A stretch of DNA of 7,229 bases from QHBQ01 sp038230695 (GCA_038230695.1 JBBRMT010000234.1:1-7229); one strand, 5' to 3'. Positions 1 to 6,335 are shown, counted from the first letter of the stretch. Notes: generated from the sequence alone by a model not told the origin. Numbers and translations are program-made.

Positions 1-3000
1 CACCGGCAGGTCAACGTAACCGGCGCGGAGATGCACCTGGCGATTCCAATCGGCGGGCGCGTTGGGGTCGGAGGGCCGCTCCTGTCCCAACAGGGTAAGG
101 CCGATGTAGACGTTGGGCAGGTCGCCATCCACCAGCGGCACATCTACCGTCGGTGCGCCGCCGCTAAGGGTGATGACGCTGTAACGCTTGAGATGGCCGC
201 GCTCCACGGTGAGTAGCGCGGTAGCGTTGCTGTAGGGCGAAGTGACGAGGATGTGAGCGGTGTCGCCAATCTTGTACAGCTTCTTGTCGGCCACCAGCGT
301 CACCTGCGCGTCGTTCTGGTAGCGCCAGGGGACATAGCCGGGGTCGCCGCTGCCCGCCCAGAAGTCGAGGCGGCTGTGGATTAGGTTGCCGCGTGTGTCG
401 CTGCCATTGCCGCGCACGCTGAAGCTGCCGCCGCTGGGCGGGGTGAACATATAGATGGCGCGGCCCTGCGCGTCGGTAGTGACTGTGGCCTCGCCCACCG
501 GCGCGTCAGTCTGGGTCCACTGGTTGCTCGTGCCATAAACGGGCGGCTGCCAGTCGTGGCGGGCGAAGATGAGTTTGACCGTAGTGTTGGGCATAATCTT
601 GCCATCATAGGTGACGGTACGCAGCGTAATAGTGGTGGGCTGCTTGGCGGTGGCGATGTAGTCGCCTACCTTCAGGCCGATGTAGTAGAGACCCTGATGC
701 ACCACCGTGCTGCTGTTGTTCGCCACCGCCTGGTTGCTGAGATCCTGCACCTGTGCCTCGATTAGCACGCTCTTGCTGCTGTCGGTGGTGGTGACGTACT
801 TGCTGGCATCCACGTGCAGGATACCGCCCTTGTCGGTGCGAGCCTGGTACGATTGCACCACTGGCGCAGGCTGCGGCGGGTAGCCTGGCCCGTAAAACTC
901 GTAGTCGTAGGGGCGGGGGCCACCACCCTCACCGAAGGTGTAGGTCTCGCCAGTTACGGGGTCGCTCCAGGAGAAGTAGTAGGGGCTGGATTGCAGATTG
1001 ATGGTGGTGGTTACGTTTGCCAGCGGGCCGCCGAAGTAGTAGCTGGTCTGCACTGTTGCGGTGACAGGGTCGCCCTGCACCGCGCCCGCGCCGCTGGTGA
1101 CGTTCACCTGGAAGTCGGGCTTGTGATACTGCTGCACGTCGAAGCTGGCGCTGGCGATCGCCTGACTGTTCTGCAACTCGCCACCGGGTGCGTACATATT
1201 GAGGGTGTAGCTGCCAACCGGCGCGTTGGCGGGGATGATGAAATTGCCATTAGCATCGCCATTGGCTGAGAGCGTGACGCTACCAGTATAGATATTGGTT
1301 TGGCCCTGGTTGGTGTAGGCGCTGGCCCGCAAGGTCAGCGCCATGCCCGCCGTAGGTATACTATAGCTGGCATCGTTGTCGTTGCGAAGCACGGCACGGA
1401 AGTAGACGGTTTGGGCGAGACGGTAGATGGGGCGGTCGAGGTAGATTGCCGACCGCTGCCAGTCGTTGCCGCTGCTATAGCCTTGATTTGCGCCGAGGTT
1501 ATAGGGTTGGATGTTGTTGCTCCAATTGGTGGCGAGGAAGGCGACATCACCCGGCTGTTCGCCCCAGATCAGGGTGGGGTTGCCATCAGGCGGGACGCTG
1601 ATCTTGAGGCGGGCGATGCCGCTCTGGTCGGTGCTGACGTGCTGCACCCCATTCTTGCTGCCGCCTTGCTCCACGCGCAGGGGATAATTGGCGACCGGCT
1701 TGCCGCTGCCCAGGTCCGCCGCCCACAGCAGCAGGTCGCTGCCCTCGCTCTTGGACACCAGCCCCACCTTGCCAACGATGAGGGAGACATTGCCCTCCAG
1801 CGGCTGACCCTTATCGTAAGGATTAGCGGCGGTAACGCGCACGAAGTAGTAGCCGGGTGACAGGTGGTCGCTCTGCCCATCAAGTGAGATCTGCGGATAG
1901 AGGGTGGCGATACCATTCTTGTCGCTCTGCACTGCTACATCCCACTCGCGCTTTAGCTGGCCCGGATAGGTGGGGGTTCCCTGGGGATTGTAGGAGCGGG
2001 ATTGCTGCAAGCTGCTTCGCAGGTCGTCCTCGCTCAACTGATAAAGGTGGAAGGTGAACTTATCGAGGTTGGCGGTTTGCACTTGCAAGCGGGTGGGATT
2101 GTTGGCATAGACCGGCTGTACTGCGCCACCCTGCACCGCCAGACTGGGCGGCAGCGGGCCGATGTCCACCGTCCAGCTAGCGCCCGGCACGGTGAAGCCC
2201 CACTTGTCCTTCAGCCCAGCCTGCAAGGTGAACTGGTAGGAGGTGTTCGCCAGCAGCTTTACGCCATCGGTCATGATGGCGGTGCCGCTGCTGTCAATGT
2301 TCAATTGGCCGATGTAGCCTTCCGGCGCAGGGCTGACGCTGAGGTACTGCGCCCAGTTCTGGTTGGGGTCGAGCGGATTGTTGAAGTTGACCGCGAAGCC
2401 GGTGGCAGGTTGCGCCTTGTCCGTGCTGCTGTCGGGGCTGTGGCCGCTCACTTTGGTGGCGCTGGTGGTGGCAAATTGCCAGGTGTTAGCCGTGCCGATA
2501 AGCTGCACTGCGTTGCCAACCGTAGCTTTGACTGCGCCGCTGAATGCCAGGTGATAGCTGCTGCTGAAGTCGAGCAGGTGGGTGGGGGTAAAGGCCATGG
2601 TGGCGCTATCATCCGACCAGCCAAACGCGCCCGCGATTTCGCTGGTGTCGCTGCTCATGCGGAACGCACTCTGCACCGAGGCGCGGTCCATCGGCATATT
2701 GAACTGTACGCTGAGGCCGCTGTCAATTGCTATGTTGCTGCTGCCGTTATCGGGCGAGACGCTGAGGATGGCGGGCGTTATAGTGGTGAAGTGGAAGCTG
2801 GCTCCCTGGACCATCGCCACGCCTGCATCGTCGGGCCAGCCCACCTTGACCGCCACGCTGTAAGTGCTGGCGGGCAGGAAGCCTGGACTGGCGGCGTGGA
2901 AGCCAACTGCGGCGGTGCCGAGCCAGACCCAGCGGCCCTGAATCGCCGGGCTGATTGTCACCCACTGGCTAGGGTCGGGCTGGTTGTCCAGCGCAGTCAG

Positions 3001-3711
3001 CGGGATCATGGGGCGGTTAAAGCTGATGGTCACAATGGTGTCGGTTGGCACTGCGGTGGCTTTGTCGCTGGGCAGGCTACGTAGAATGGCGGGGGCGGGC
3101 GCGGTGTTGAAGCTTGCCATGCTGGGCGCGGCCAGCGGCTGACCGGCGCTTGTCTTCGCCCCGCTGCCCACGCTGATTGTGTAGGTGGCGCTGGCCGCCA
3201 GCGGCGTGTGGGGGGTGAATAGCAGGGTATTTGCCTGCCACTTGAAGTCTCCGTTAGTAGCCGGGTTGAGGATGAAGGCGGCCTGCACCGACTGCTGATC
3301 CATGGGGTCGGAGAAGGAAACCGCAATGGGGGCGAGGCCCGCGATGTCGCCCGCCCGCATCCCCACTCCGGCGGTGATGCCGATCACGTGCGGGCCGGTG
3401 ATGATCTGGCTCGGCTCAGGGGTGAAGGTGGCTGCGCCGGGCAATGGGGTTGGTGATACCTGCGGCAACTGCGGCGTGACCGATGGTTGGGTCGGCGGCG
3501 CGGTCGGTGAGGTAACCTCAACCGGCGTGCTGGTGAGGTTGAGGGCAATAGGGGTGGGGCTGGGCTTCGATCCCGCAAACGGCGACAGCGGGCTGACCAG
3601 CCAGCCAATCACCACAACGAGCAGGATCGCGGCCAGACCACCCAGCAGCATCATGCTGTGGCTGGCGGCGGGCGAGGGGGTTGGTGGGGTGGGGTTGGAG
3701 TTATCACTCAC
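1..3711 (-). CDS. Alpha-2-macroglobulin family protein, membrane-anchored, N-terminal part (3' end outside window)
   Basis: I read 1237 codons without a stop from a GTG at 3711 down to base 1. The GTG has AAGGAGG nine bases upstream, which decides the start over the ATG-ATG at codons 20-21. Visible order: a hydrophobic anchor at about residues 20-40 with no lipobox Cys; a Pro/Thr-rich stalk at about 48-105; four Ig-like (Big_5-type) domains at about 105-520, each with an FxxPM/L motif (FSDPM near 137, FNRPM near 235, FNMPM near 339, FNNPL near 444); macroglobulin-like domains from about 525; the A2M_N/MG2 signature LDRPIYR at 758-764 followed by TVYFRAVLR; QYHKPDF near 861; and the start of the bait-region domain, DKKLYKIGDTA, near 1140. 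Known family role: proteases cleave the bait region and are trapped, often through a CxEQ thioester, which would lie beyond the window. I read no Cys in this part. Bacterial homologues such as E. coli YfhM are lipoproteins; this one appears anchored by a transmembrane helix. Family assignment is firm; its target proteases are unknown. Confidence 0.9.
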   Translation of the reverse strand, partial: MSDNSNPTPPTPSPAASHSMMLLGGLAAILLVVVIGWLVSPLSPFAGSKPSPTPIALNLTSTPVEVTSPTAPPTQPSVTPQLPQVSPTPLPGAATFTPEPSQIITGPHVIGITAGVGMRAGDIAGLAPIAVSFSDPMDQQSVQAAFILNPATNGDFKWQANTLLFTPHTPLAASATYTISVGSGAKTSAGQPLAAPSMASFNTAPAPAILRSLPSDKATAVPTDTIVTISFNRPMIPLTALDNQPDPSQWVTISPAIQGRWVWLGTAAVGFHAASPGFLPASTYSVAVKVGWPDDAGVAMVQGASFHFTTITPAILSVSPDNGSSNIAIDSGLSVQFNMPMDRASVQSAFRMSSDTSEIAGAFGWSDDSATMAFTPTHLLDFSSSYHLAFSGAVKATVGNAVQLIGTANTWQFATTSATKVSGHSPDSSTDKAQPATGFAVNFNNPLDPNQNWAQYLSVSPAPEGYIGQLNIDSSGTAIMTDGVKLLANTSYQFTLQAGLKDKWGFTVPGASWTVDIGPLPPSLAVQGGAVQPVYANNPTRLQVQTANLDKFTFHLYQLSEDDLRSSLQQSRSYNPQGTPTYPGQLKREWDVAVQSDKNGIATLYPQISLDGQSDHLSPGYYFVRVTAANPYDKGQPLEGNVSLIVGKVGLVSKSEGSDLLLWAADLGSGKPVANYPLRVEQGGSKNGVQHVSTDQSGIARLKISVPPDGNPTLIWGEQPGDVAFLATNWSNNIQPYNLGANQGYSSGNDWQRSAIYLDRPIYRLAQTVYFRAVLRNDNDASYSIPTAGMALTLRASAYTNQGQTNIYTGSVTLSANGDANGNFIIPANAPVGSYTLNMYAPGGELQNSQAIASASFDVQQYHKPDFQVNVTSGAGAVQGDPVTATVQTSYYFGGPLANVTTTINLQSSPYYFSWSDPVTGETYTFGEGGGPRPYDYEFYGPGYPPQPAPVVQSYQARTDKGGILHVDASKYVTTTDSSKSVLIEAQVQDLSNQAVANNSSTVVHQGLYYIGLKVGDYIATAKQPTTITLRTVTYDGKIMPNTTVKLIFARHDWQPPVYGTSNQWTQTDAPVGEATVTTDAQGRAIYMFTPPSGGSFSVRGNGSDTRGNLIHSRLDFWAGSGDPGYVPWRYQNDAQVTLVADKKLYKIGDTAHILVTSPYSNATALLTVERGHLKRYSVITLSGGAPTVDVPLVDGDLPNVYIGLTLLGQERPSDPNAPADWNRQVHLRAGYVDLPV

Positions 3712-3720
3712 GGATTTAGT

Positions 3721-3727
3721 CCTCCTT
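3721..3727 (-). promoter_or_regulatory. Ribosome binding site of the alpha-2-macroglobulin gene
   Basis: The minus strand reads AAGGAGG, a near-perfect anti-16S match, nine bases before the GTG at 3711. It is what selects this GTG as start; the in-frame ATG pair about 57 bases downstream has no comparable site and would remove the short hydrophilic N-terminus before the membrane helix. Confidence 0.85.
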
Positions 3728-3802
3728 AAATACTGCAAATGCGCGGCAGGGCCGCCTACATCGTCAAAGCTCTACAGCGAGGGATAACGCTGCTTTGCCG
3801 AC

Positions 3803-3832
3803 ATCATATCACAATAAAGCATCTTGCGCCAA
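3803..3832 (-). promoter_or_regulatory. Candidate sigma-70-type promoter for the alpha-2-macroglobulin gene
   Basis: On the minus strand a -35 TTGGCG (3832-3827) is followed after 18 bases by a -10 TATGAT (3808-3803). The -10 is preceded by TGA, giving an extended -10 (TGnTATGAT). Transcription would start near 3796, leaving a leader of about 85 nt. The -35 is only a partial consensus match, so the call relies mainly on the -10. Confidence 0.5.
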
Positions 3833-3925
3833 GTGCTAGCAATGCTGCTTTGCAGTAATAACGGCAGCGGCGGGGATAAAGTTCCCACCAGCCGAAGATG
3901 GAGCCGCTCCGGGTCTAGTGTTAAT

Positions 3926-3969
3926 CCAACCTTACCAACACCTTATCAATACCTTACCGAAACCTTACC
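3926..3969. repeat. Four 11-bp direct repeats (CCTTACC core), candidate regulator binding array
   Basis: CCTTACC, CCTTATC, CCTTACC and CCTTACC begin at 3930, 3941, 3952 and 3963, a strict 11-bp period; the full units read xAAnACCTTAnC. A further TTA at 3921 keeps the phase, suggesting a decayed fifth unit. One repeat per helical turn on one DNA face is the layout used by OmpR/PhoB-type winged-helix response regulators, for example Pho boxes. The array ends 40 bp upstream of the right-hand -35 and lies about 94 bp from the left-hand -35. The repeat is directly visible; binding by such a regulator is inference. Confidence 0.8.
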
Positions 3970-4009
3970 GTTTTGCCAAAATTGCGGCTAAATCAGCGCC
4001 AACAAGTTA

Positions 4010-4037
4010 TTGACAAGCCATTTAGTTATGATACAAT
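4010..4037 (+). promoter_or_regulatory. Sigma-70-type promoter for the SLH-domain gene
   Basis: A perfect TTGACA (4010-4015) is followed after 16 bases by TACAAT (4032-4037), a five-of-six match to the -10 consensus. TGA immediately before it makes an extended -10 (TGnTACAAT). The start of transcription is expected near 4044, giving a leader of about 93 nt before the chosen ATG. Confidence 0.68.
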
Positions 4038-4126
4038 AAATCAGAAGATGCTGATAGCGATGTGTAAGCACAACCCAGACTTTTTGTTCCCACCTTCGTT
4101 TGGGTTAAATCTATATTCAAGTAGAT

Positions 4127-4131
4127 GGAGG
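4127..4131 (+). promoter_or_regulatory. Ribosome binding site that selects the ATG at 4137
   Basis: GGAGG ends five bases before the ATG at 4137. An in-frame ATG at 4125 sits just upstream of and partly within this site and has no ribosome binding site of its own. The 4137 start is therefore preferred; it shortens the protein by only four residues. Confidence 0.75.
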
Positions 4132-4136
4132 AAGAG

Positions 4137-5960
4137 ATGGAAACCCCACAACCACGTCCTCGTGGTATGTCTGTCACGTTTATGGTGATCGCGCTTATCT
4201 TCGCCAGCGCCGCTATTTTGTTCGTAGCGATAGTGGCTACCCCAGCGGCAAATGCGGCGGTCCGCAGCGCGACCAGCGCGGCACCAGCCGTTGCCACCAA
4301 CACGCCCACCCCCACCTCCACGCCCTGCGGCGGCAGCGCCAGCCTCAACTTCGCTCCCCCCGCCAACTATGGCACGGGTGGTGGCCCCATCTCAGTGGCG
4401 GTAGGCGACTTCAATGGCGATGGCAAGCTCGACCTTGCCGTTGCTAACATCAATAGCAACAACGTATCGGTGCTACTGGGCAATGGCAGTGGCGGCTTCG
4501 GCACCGCCAGCAACTACAACGTGGGTACCAATCCCGTCTCGGTGGCGGTGGGCGACTTCAATGGCGATGGCAAGCTCGATCTCGCCGTTGCCAACTTTAA
4601 TAGCAACAACGTATCGGTGCTGCTGGGCAATGGCACAGGCGGCTTCGGCGCGGCCACCAACTTCGCGGTGGGTAACAACCCTCAAGCAGTGGCGGTGGGC
4701 GACTTCAATGGTGATGGTAAACTCGACCTCATTACTGCCAACTACGGTAGCAACAACGTATCGGTATTGCTCAACACTAGCACCTGCGCCACCTTCACCC
4801 CGACGAACACACCAACGCGCACAAACACCGCAACGAGTACGCCGACCGACACACCGACGGCAACGAACACGCCGACCAACACACCGACCGACACACCGAC
4901 GGCAACGAACACGCCGACCAACACACCAACGGCAACCAGCACGCCAACGAATACGCCGACGATTACATGCACGCCGACGAACACCCCGACAGCAACCAGC
5001 ACGCCGACGAACACGCCGACGATTACCAACACGCCAACCGATACGCCGACGATTACCAGCACGCCAACCGATACGCCGACGATAACCAGCACGCCGACGA
5101 ATACGCCGACGATAACCAACACCCCGACCAATACGCCGACCCGCACTAACACGCCAACCAACACGCCGACGATAACGAACACGCCGACGAATACTGCCAC
5201 CGGCACCCAGTCACCAACCAATACGCCCACGATAACGAACACGCCGACGGACACGCCGACCAACACGAACACGCCAACCAGCACGCCGACGAATACGCCG
5301 CTGCCACCAACGGCGACCAGCACAGCCACGCCGGCGCTGCCCACCAACACTCCGTCGCCCAGCCCGACCGCGACCGAATGTCCGATGTACTTCCCCGATG
5401 TGCCGCCGATGTACTGGGCATATGGCTATATCAAGTATCTGTACTGCCATGGCATCGTCAGCGGCTACCCCGATGGCACCTTCAAGCCCGACCATAACAT
5501 CAGCCGCGCCGAGTTCAGCAAGATGGTGGTGCTGGCATATGGCCTGCCCCGCACCACGCCGAGCAGCCCCAGCTACACCGACGTGCCGCCCAGTTACTGG
5601 GCTTACGCCTACATCGAGACACTCCACGCAGCGGGGGTAATCAGCGGCTACAGCGCGGCGCAGTGCGCTGCGGCCAACGCTGCTTATCCCTGCTTCCTGC
5701 CCAATGCGGCGATCACCCGCGCCCAGATTGTCAAGATGGTGGCGCTAGCCAGTGGCGTGCCAGCATACAGCGGCGCTTTCACCGACTACCCTGACGTGCC
5801 ACCGTCTTACTGGGCATATGGCTACATCAAGACTGCCAGCCACCTGAACTGGGTGGGCGGCTATGCCGATGGCACATTCCGGCCCGGCAACAATGCCACT
5901 CGTGCCGAACTGAGCAAGATCCTCTACCTTGCCCTTGCCTTCCCGCAGGGTCTACGCTAG
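4137..5960 (+). CDS. Secreted SLH-domain protein with FG-GAP/VCBS repeats and a long Thr-Pro linker
   Basis: This complete gene encodes 607 residues. Residues 1-40 look like a signal peptide: Arg-containing N-region (RPRG), hydrophobic core at about 11-34, and an ANA-type signal peptidase I site after residue 40. Three 49-residue FG-GAP/VCBS-type repeats follow (about 75-215); each contains DFNGDGKLDL, a calcium-loop motif, starting at residues 91, 140 and 189. Residues 219-413 are almost entirely Thr-Pro repeats with Asn, Asp, Ser, Ala or Ile between them, probably an extended, possibly glycosylated stalk. Three SLH domains close the protein, at about 418-472, 480-542 and 548-603, with anchor motifs SRAE (456-459), TRAQ (527-530) and TRAE (588-591). 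In known families SLH domains bind cell-wall-linked polymers, so the repeat head is probably displayed outside the cell. Seven Cys are present (64, 217, 278, 415, 437, 510, 519). The ligand or partner of the head is not visible. It has its own promoter and is divergent from the alpha-2-macroglobulin gene. Confidence 0.93.
   Translation: METPQPRPRGMSVTFMVIALIFASAAILFVAIVATPAANAAVRSATSAAPAVATNTPTPTSTPCGGSASLNFAPPANYGTGGGPISVAVGDFNGDGKLDLAVANINSNNVSVLLGNGSGGFGTASNYNVGTNPVSVAVGDFNGDGKLDLAVANFNSNNVSVLLGNGTGGFGAATNFAVGNNPQAVAVGDFNGDGKLDLITANYGSNNVSVLLNTSTCATFTPTNTPTRTNTATSTPTDTPTATNTPTNTPTDTPTATNTPTNTPTATSTPTNTPTITCTPTNTPTATSTPTNTPTITNTPTDTPTITSTPTDTPTITSTPTNTPTITNTPTNTPTRTNTPTNTPTITNTPTNTATGTQSPTNTPTITNTPTDTPTNTNTPTSTPTNTPLPPTATSTATPALPTNTPSPSPTATECPMYFPDVPPMYWAYGYIKYLYCHGIVSGYPDGTFKPDHNISRAEFSKMVVLAYGLPRTTPSSPSYTDVPPSYWAYAYIETLHAAGVISGYSAAQCAAANAAYPCFLPNAAITRAQIVKMVALASGVPAYSGAFTDYPDVPPSYWAYGYIKTASHLNWVGGYADGTFRPGNNATRAELSKILYLALAFPQGLR
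4359..4772 (+). repeat. Three tandem 147-bp units encoding the FG-GAP/VCBS repeats
   Basis: The GAC opening each DFNGDGKLDL motif lies at 4407, 4554 and 4701, an exact 147-bp (49-codon) spacing. Units run 4359-4505, 4506-4652 and 4653 to about 4772. By eye, units 1 and 2 differ at about 11 positions over a 114-base core, and most of the changes are synonymous. This points to internal duplication followed by selection on the protein. The third unit is more diverged at its end, where it passes into the Thr-Pro linker. Confidence 0.9.
4791..5375 (+). repeat. Coding minisatellite, mainly 30-bp period, encoding the Thr-Pro linker
   Basis: From about 4911 onward the protein repeats every 10 residues in the pattern TPT(N/D)TPT(I/A)T(N/S), about 13 times, so the DNA has a 30-bp period with units such as ACGCCGACGATTACC plus ACGCCAACCGAT variants. 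The earlier part (about 4801-4910) includes two 14-residue units ending in TPTDTPTATN. Copies differ mostly at third codon positions and at the residue between Pro-Thr pairs. The composition keeps other frames open, which explains several long spurious frames on both strands here. Confidence 0.88.
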
Positions 5961-6012
5961 CGGGGATGAAGGATGAAGAGTTAAGGAAGGTGGTACATCC
6001 TAGAGATTGAAC

Positions 6013-6149
6013 AACTAAGCCCCCAGCGGGGGTTTGGGGGAGAATGGTGCAGCGCAATGATGCCTGGGTAAGCAGATAAGGCGCAGCTTGCTTACTTCGA
6101 TATTAGCGTGATGCAAGATTCTCCCCCAACCCCCGCTGGGGGCTTAGTT
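6013..6149. repeat. Foldback/MITE-like element with 32-33 nt inverted ends
   Basis: The left arm (6013-6045) and right arm (6118-6149) are inverted copies that differ by a single T (GGGGGTTTGGGGG versus the complement of CCCCCAACCCCC). Each arm also contains its own short hairpin: CCCCC-AGC-GGGGG at 6020-6032, and CCCCC-GCT-GGGGG at 6130-6142. The 72-base centre has a third hairpin, GTAAGCA (6068-6074) with TGCTTAC (6089-6095). No transposase is encoded and I see no clear target-site duplication. It could be a miniature transposable or REP-like element, and it could also end transcription of the SLH gene; the right-arm hairpin is followed by CTTAGTTT. Confidence 0.82.
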
Positions 6150-6150
6150 T
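6130..6150 (+). terminator. Possible GC-hairpin terminator in the right arm of the foldback element
   Basis: The five-pair stem CCCCC/GGGGG with a GCT loop is followed by CTTAGTTT, a weak and interrupted U tract. It is the best terminator-like site after the SLH gene, but the short stem and poor tract make it doubtful. The long-range pairing of the two arms may matter more. Confidence 0.3.
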
Positions 6151-6250
6151 AGTGATCTGATGGCGCGGTGGCTCGTCTACCCCGCCAACAAAGGTTGGGT
6201 GATTCACATTTCCTGCTTGGTAGCAGCAACAAGTAGGAGGAAAGTTCGCG

Positions 6251-6279
6251 TTGTAATTCTATACCCCCTCTGCTATAAT
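6251..6279 (+). promoter_or_regulatory. Extended -10 promoter for the kinase gene
   Basis: TTGTAA (6251-6256; four of six to consensus) is followed by a 17-base spacer and a perfect TATAAT (6274-6279). TGC before it completes the extended -10 TGnTATAAT. Transcription would begin near 6286, giving a leader of about 50 nt. It lies downstream of the foldback element, so the kinase can be expressed independently of the SLH gene. Confidence 0.75.
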
Positions 6280-6320
6280 CACTGTAGCAGCGTATGTAGA
6301 TAGGCAATCCCGATTACAAC

Positions 6321-6326
6321 GAAGGA
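6321..6326 (+). promoter_or_regulatory. Ribosome binding site of the kinase gene
   Basis: GAAGGA lies nine bases before the ATG at 6336. It supports that start, which places the glycine-rich loop at residue 23 as expected for a kinase domain at the extreme N-terminus. Confidence 0.65.
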
Positions 6327-6335
6327 CTGGCAGCG

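Larger units (their letters stand above)
3712..4136. other. Divergent intergenic control region
   Basis: This 425-bp gene-free stretch separates two divergently transcribed surface-protein genes. It carries the left-facing promoter (3803-3832), a 10-bp direct repeat GCTGCTTTGC at 3789-3798 and 3844-3853, the 11-bp repeat array (3926-3969), and the right-facing promoter (4010-4037). A weak AACCCA/TGGGTT stem (4072-4077 with 4101-4106) lies in the leader of the right-hand gene. Bases 3856-3918 show nothing I can name. I find no convincing gene on either strand here. Confidence 0.8.
5961..6335. other. Intergenic region between the SLH gene and the kinase gene
   Basis: This 375-bp stretch holds the foldback element (6013-6149) and the kinase promoter (6251-6279). 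Bases 5961-6012 carry no clear terminator of their own. Bases 6150-6250 contain only an AGGAGG (6235-6240) with no usable reading frame after it: the TTG ten bases later is followed at once by TAA. I see no RNA gene or credible small protein. Confidence 0.75.

Noticed and set aside
2002..3084. Long plus-strand open frame (360 codons) antisense to the alpha-2-macroglobulin gene
   Set aside because: The minus-strand frame gives recognisable Ig-like and macroglobulin domains with a strong start; the plus frame has no recognisable motif or ribosome binding site and arises from GC-rich codon bias. The same applies to plus frames at 814-1269 and 1300-1860.
4125..4136. ATG at 4125 as the start of the SLH protein
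   Set aside because: It overlaps the GGAGG that serves the ATG at 4137 and has no upstream ribosome binding site.
4048..4188. Short leader reading frame beginning at ATG 4048 in the SLH gene's 5' leader
   Set aside because: It lacks a convincing ribosome binding site, has no recognisable product and overlaps the SLH coding start out of frame.
4414..5085. Plus-strand frame overlapping the SLH gene, rich in Arg, Thr and Pro
   Set aside because: This is an out-of-frame shadow of the 147-bp and 30-bp repeats; the repeats keep all frames open.
4742..5350. Minus-strand open frame of about 200 codons rich in Val-Gly (VGVLVGV pattern)
   Set aside because: It is the mirror of the Thr-Pro minisatellite: ACN/CCN repeats read backwards lack stop codons. 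It has no start context and the plus-strand protein is clearly real.
4791..5375. CRISPR-like array because of the 30-bp period
   Set aside because: Repeats are contiguous with no unique spacers, lie inside an open frame and encode a Thr-Pro linker.
6111..6152. Tiny frame starting ATGCAAGATTCT across the right arm of the foldback element
   Set aside because: Only 13 codons, no ribosome binding site, and wholly explained by the repeat arm.
6235..6253. AGGAGG followed ten bases later by TTG, suggesting a small gene before the kinase
   Set aside because: The TTG is immediately followed by TAA, and these bases fit better as the -35 element of the kinase promoter.
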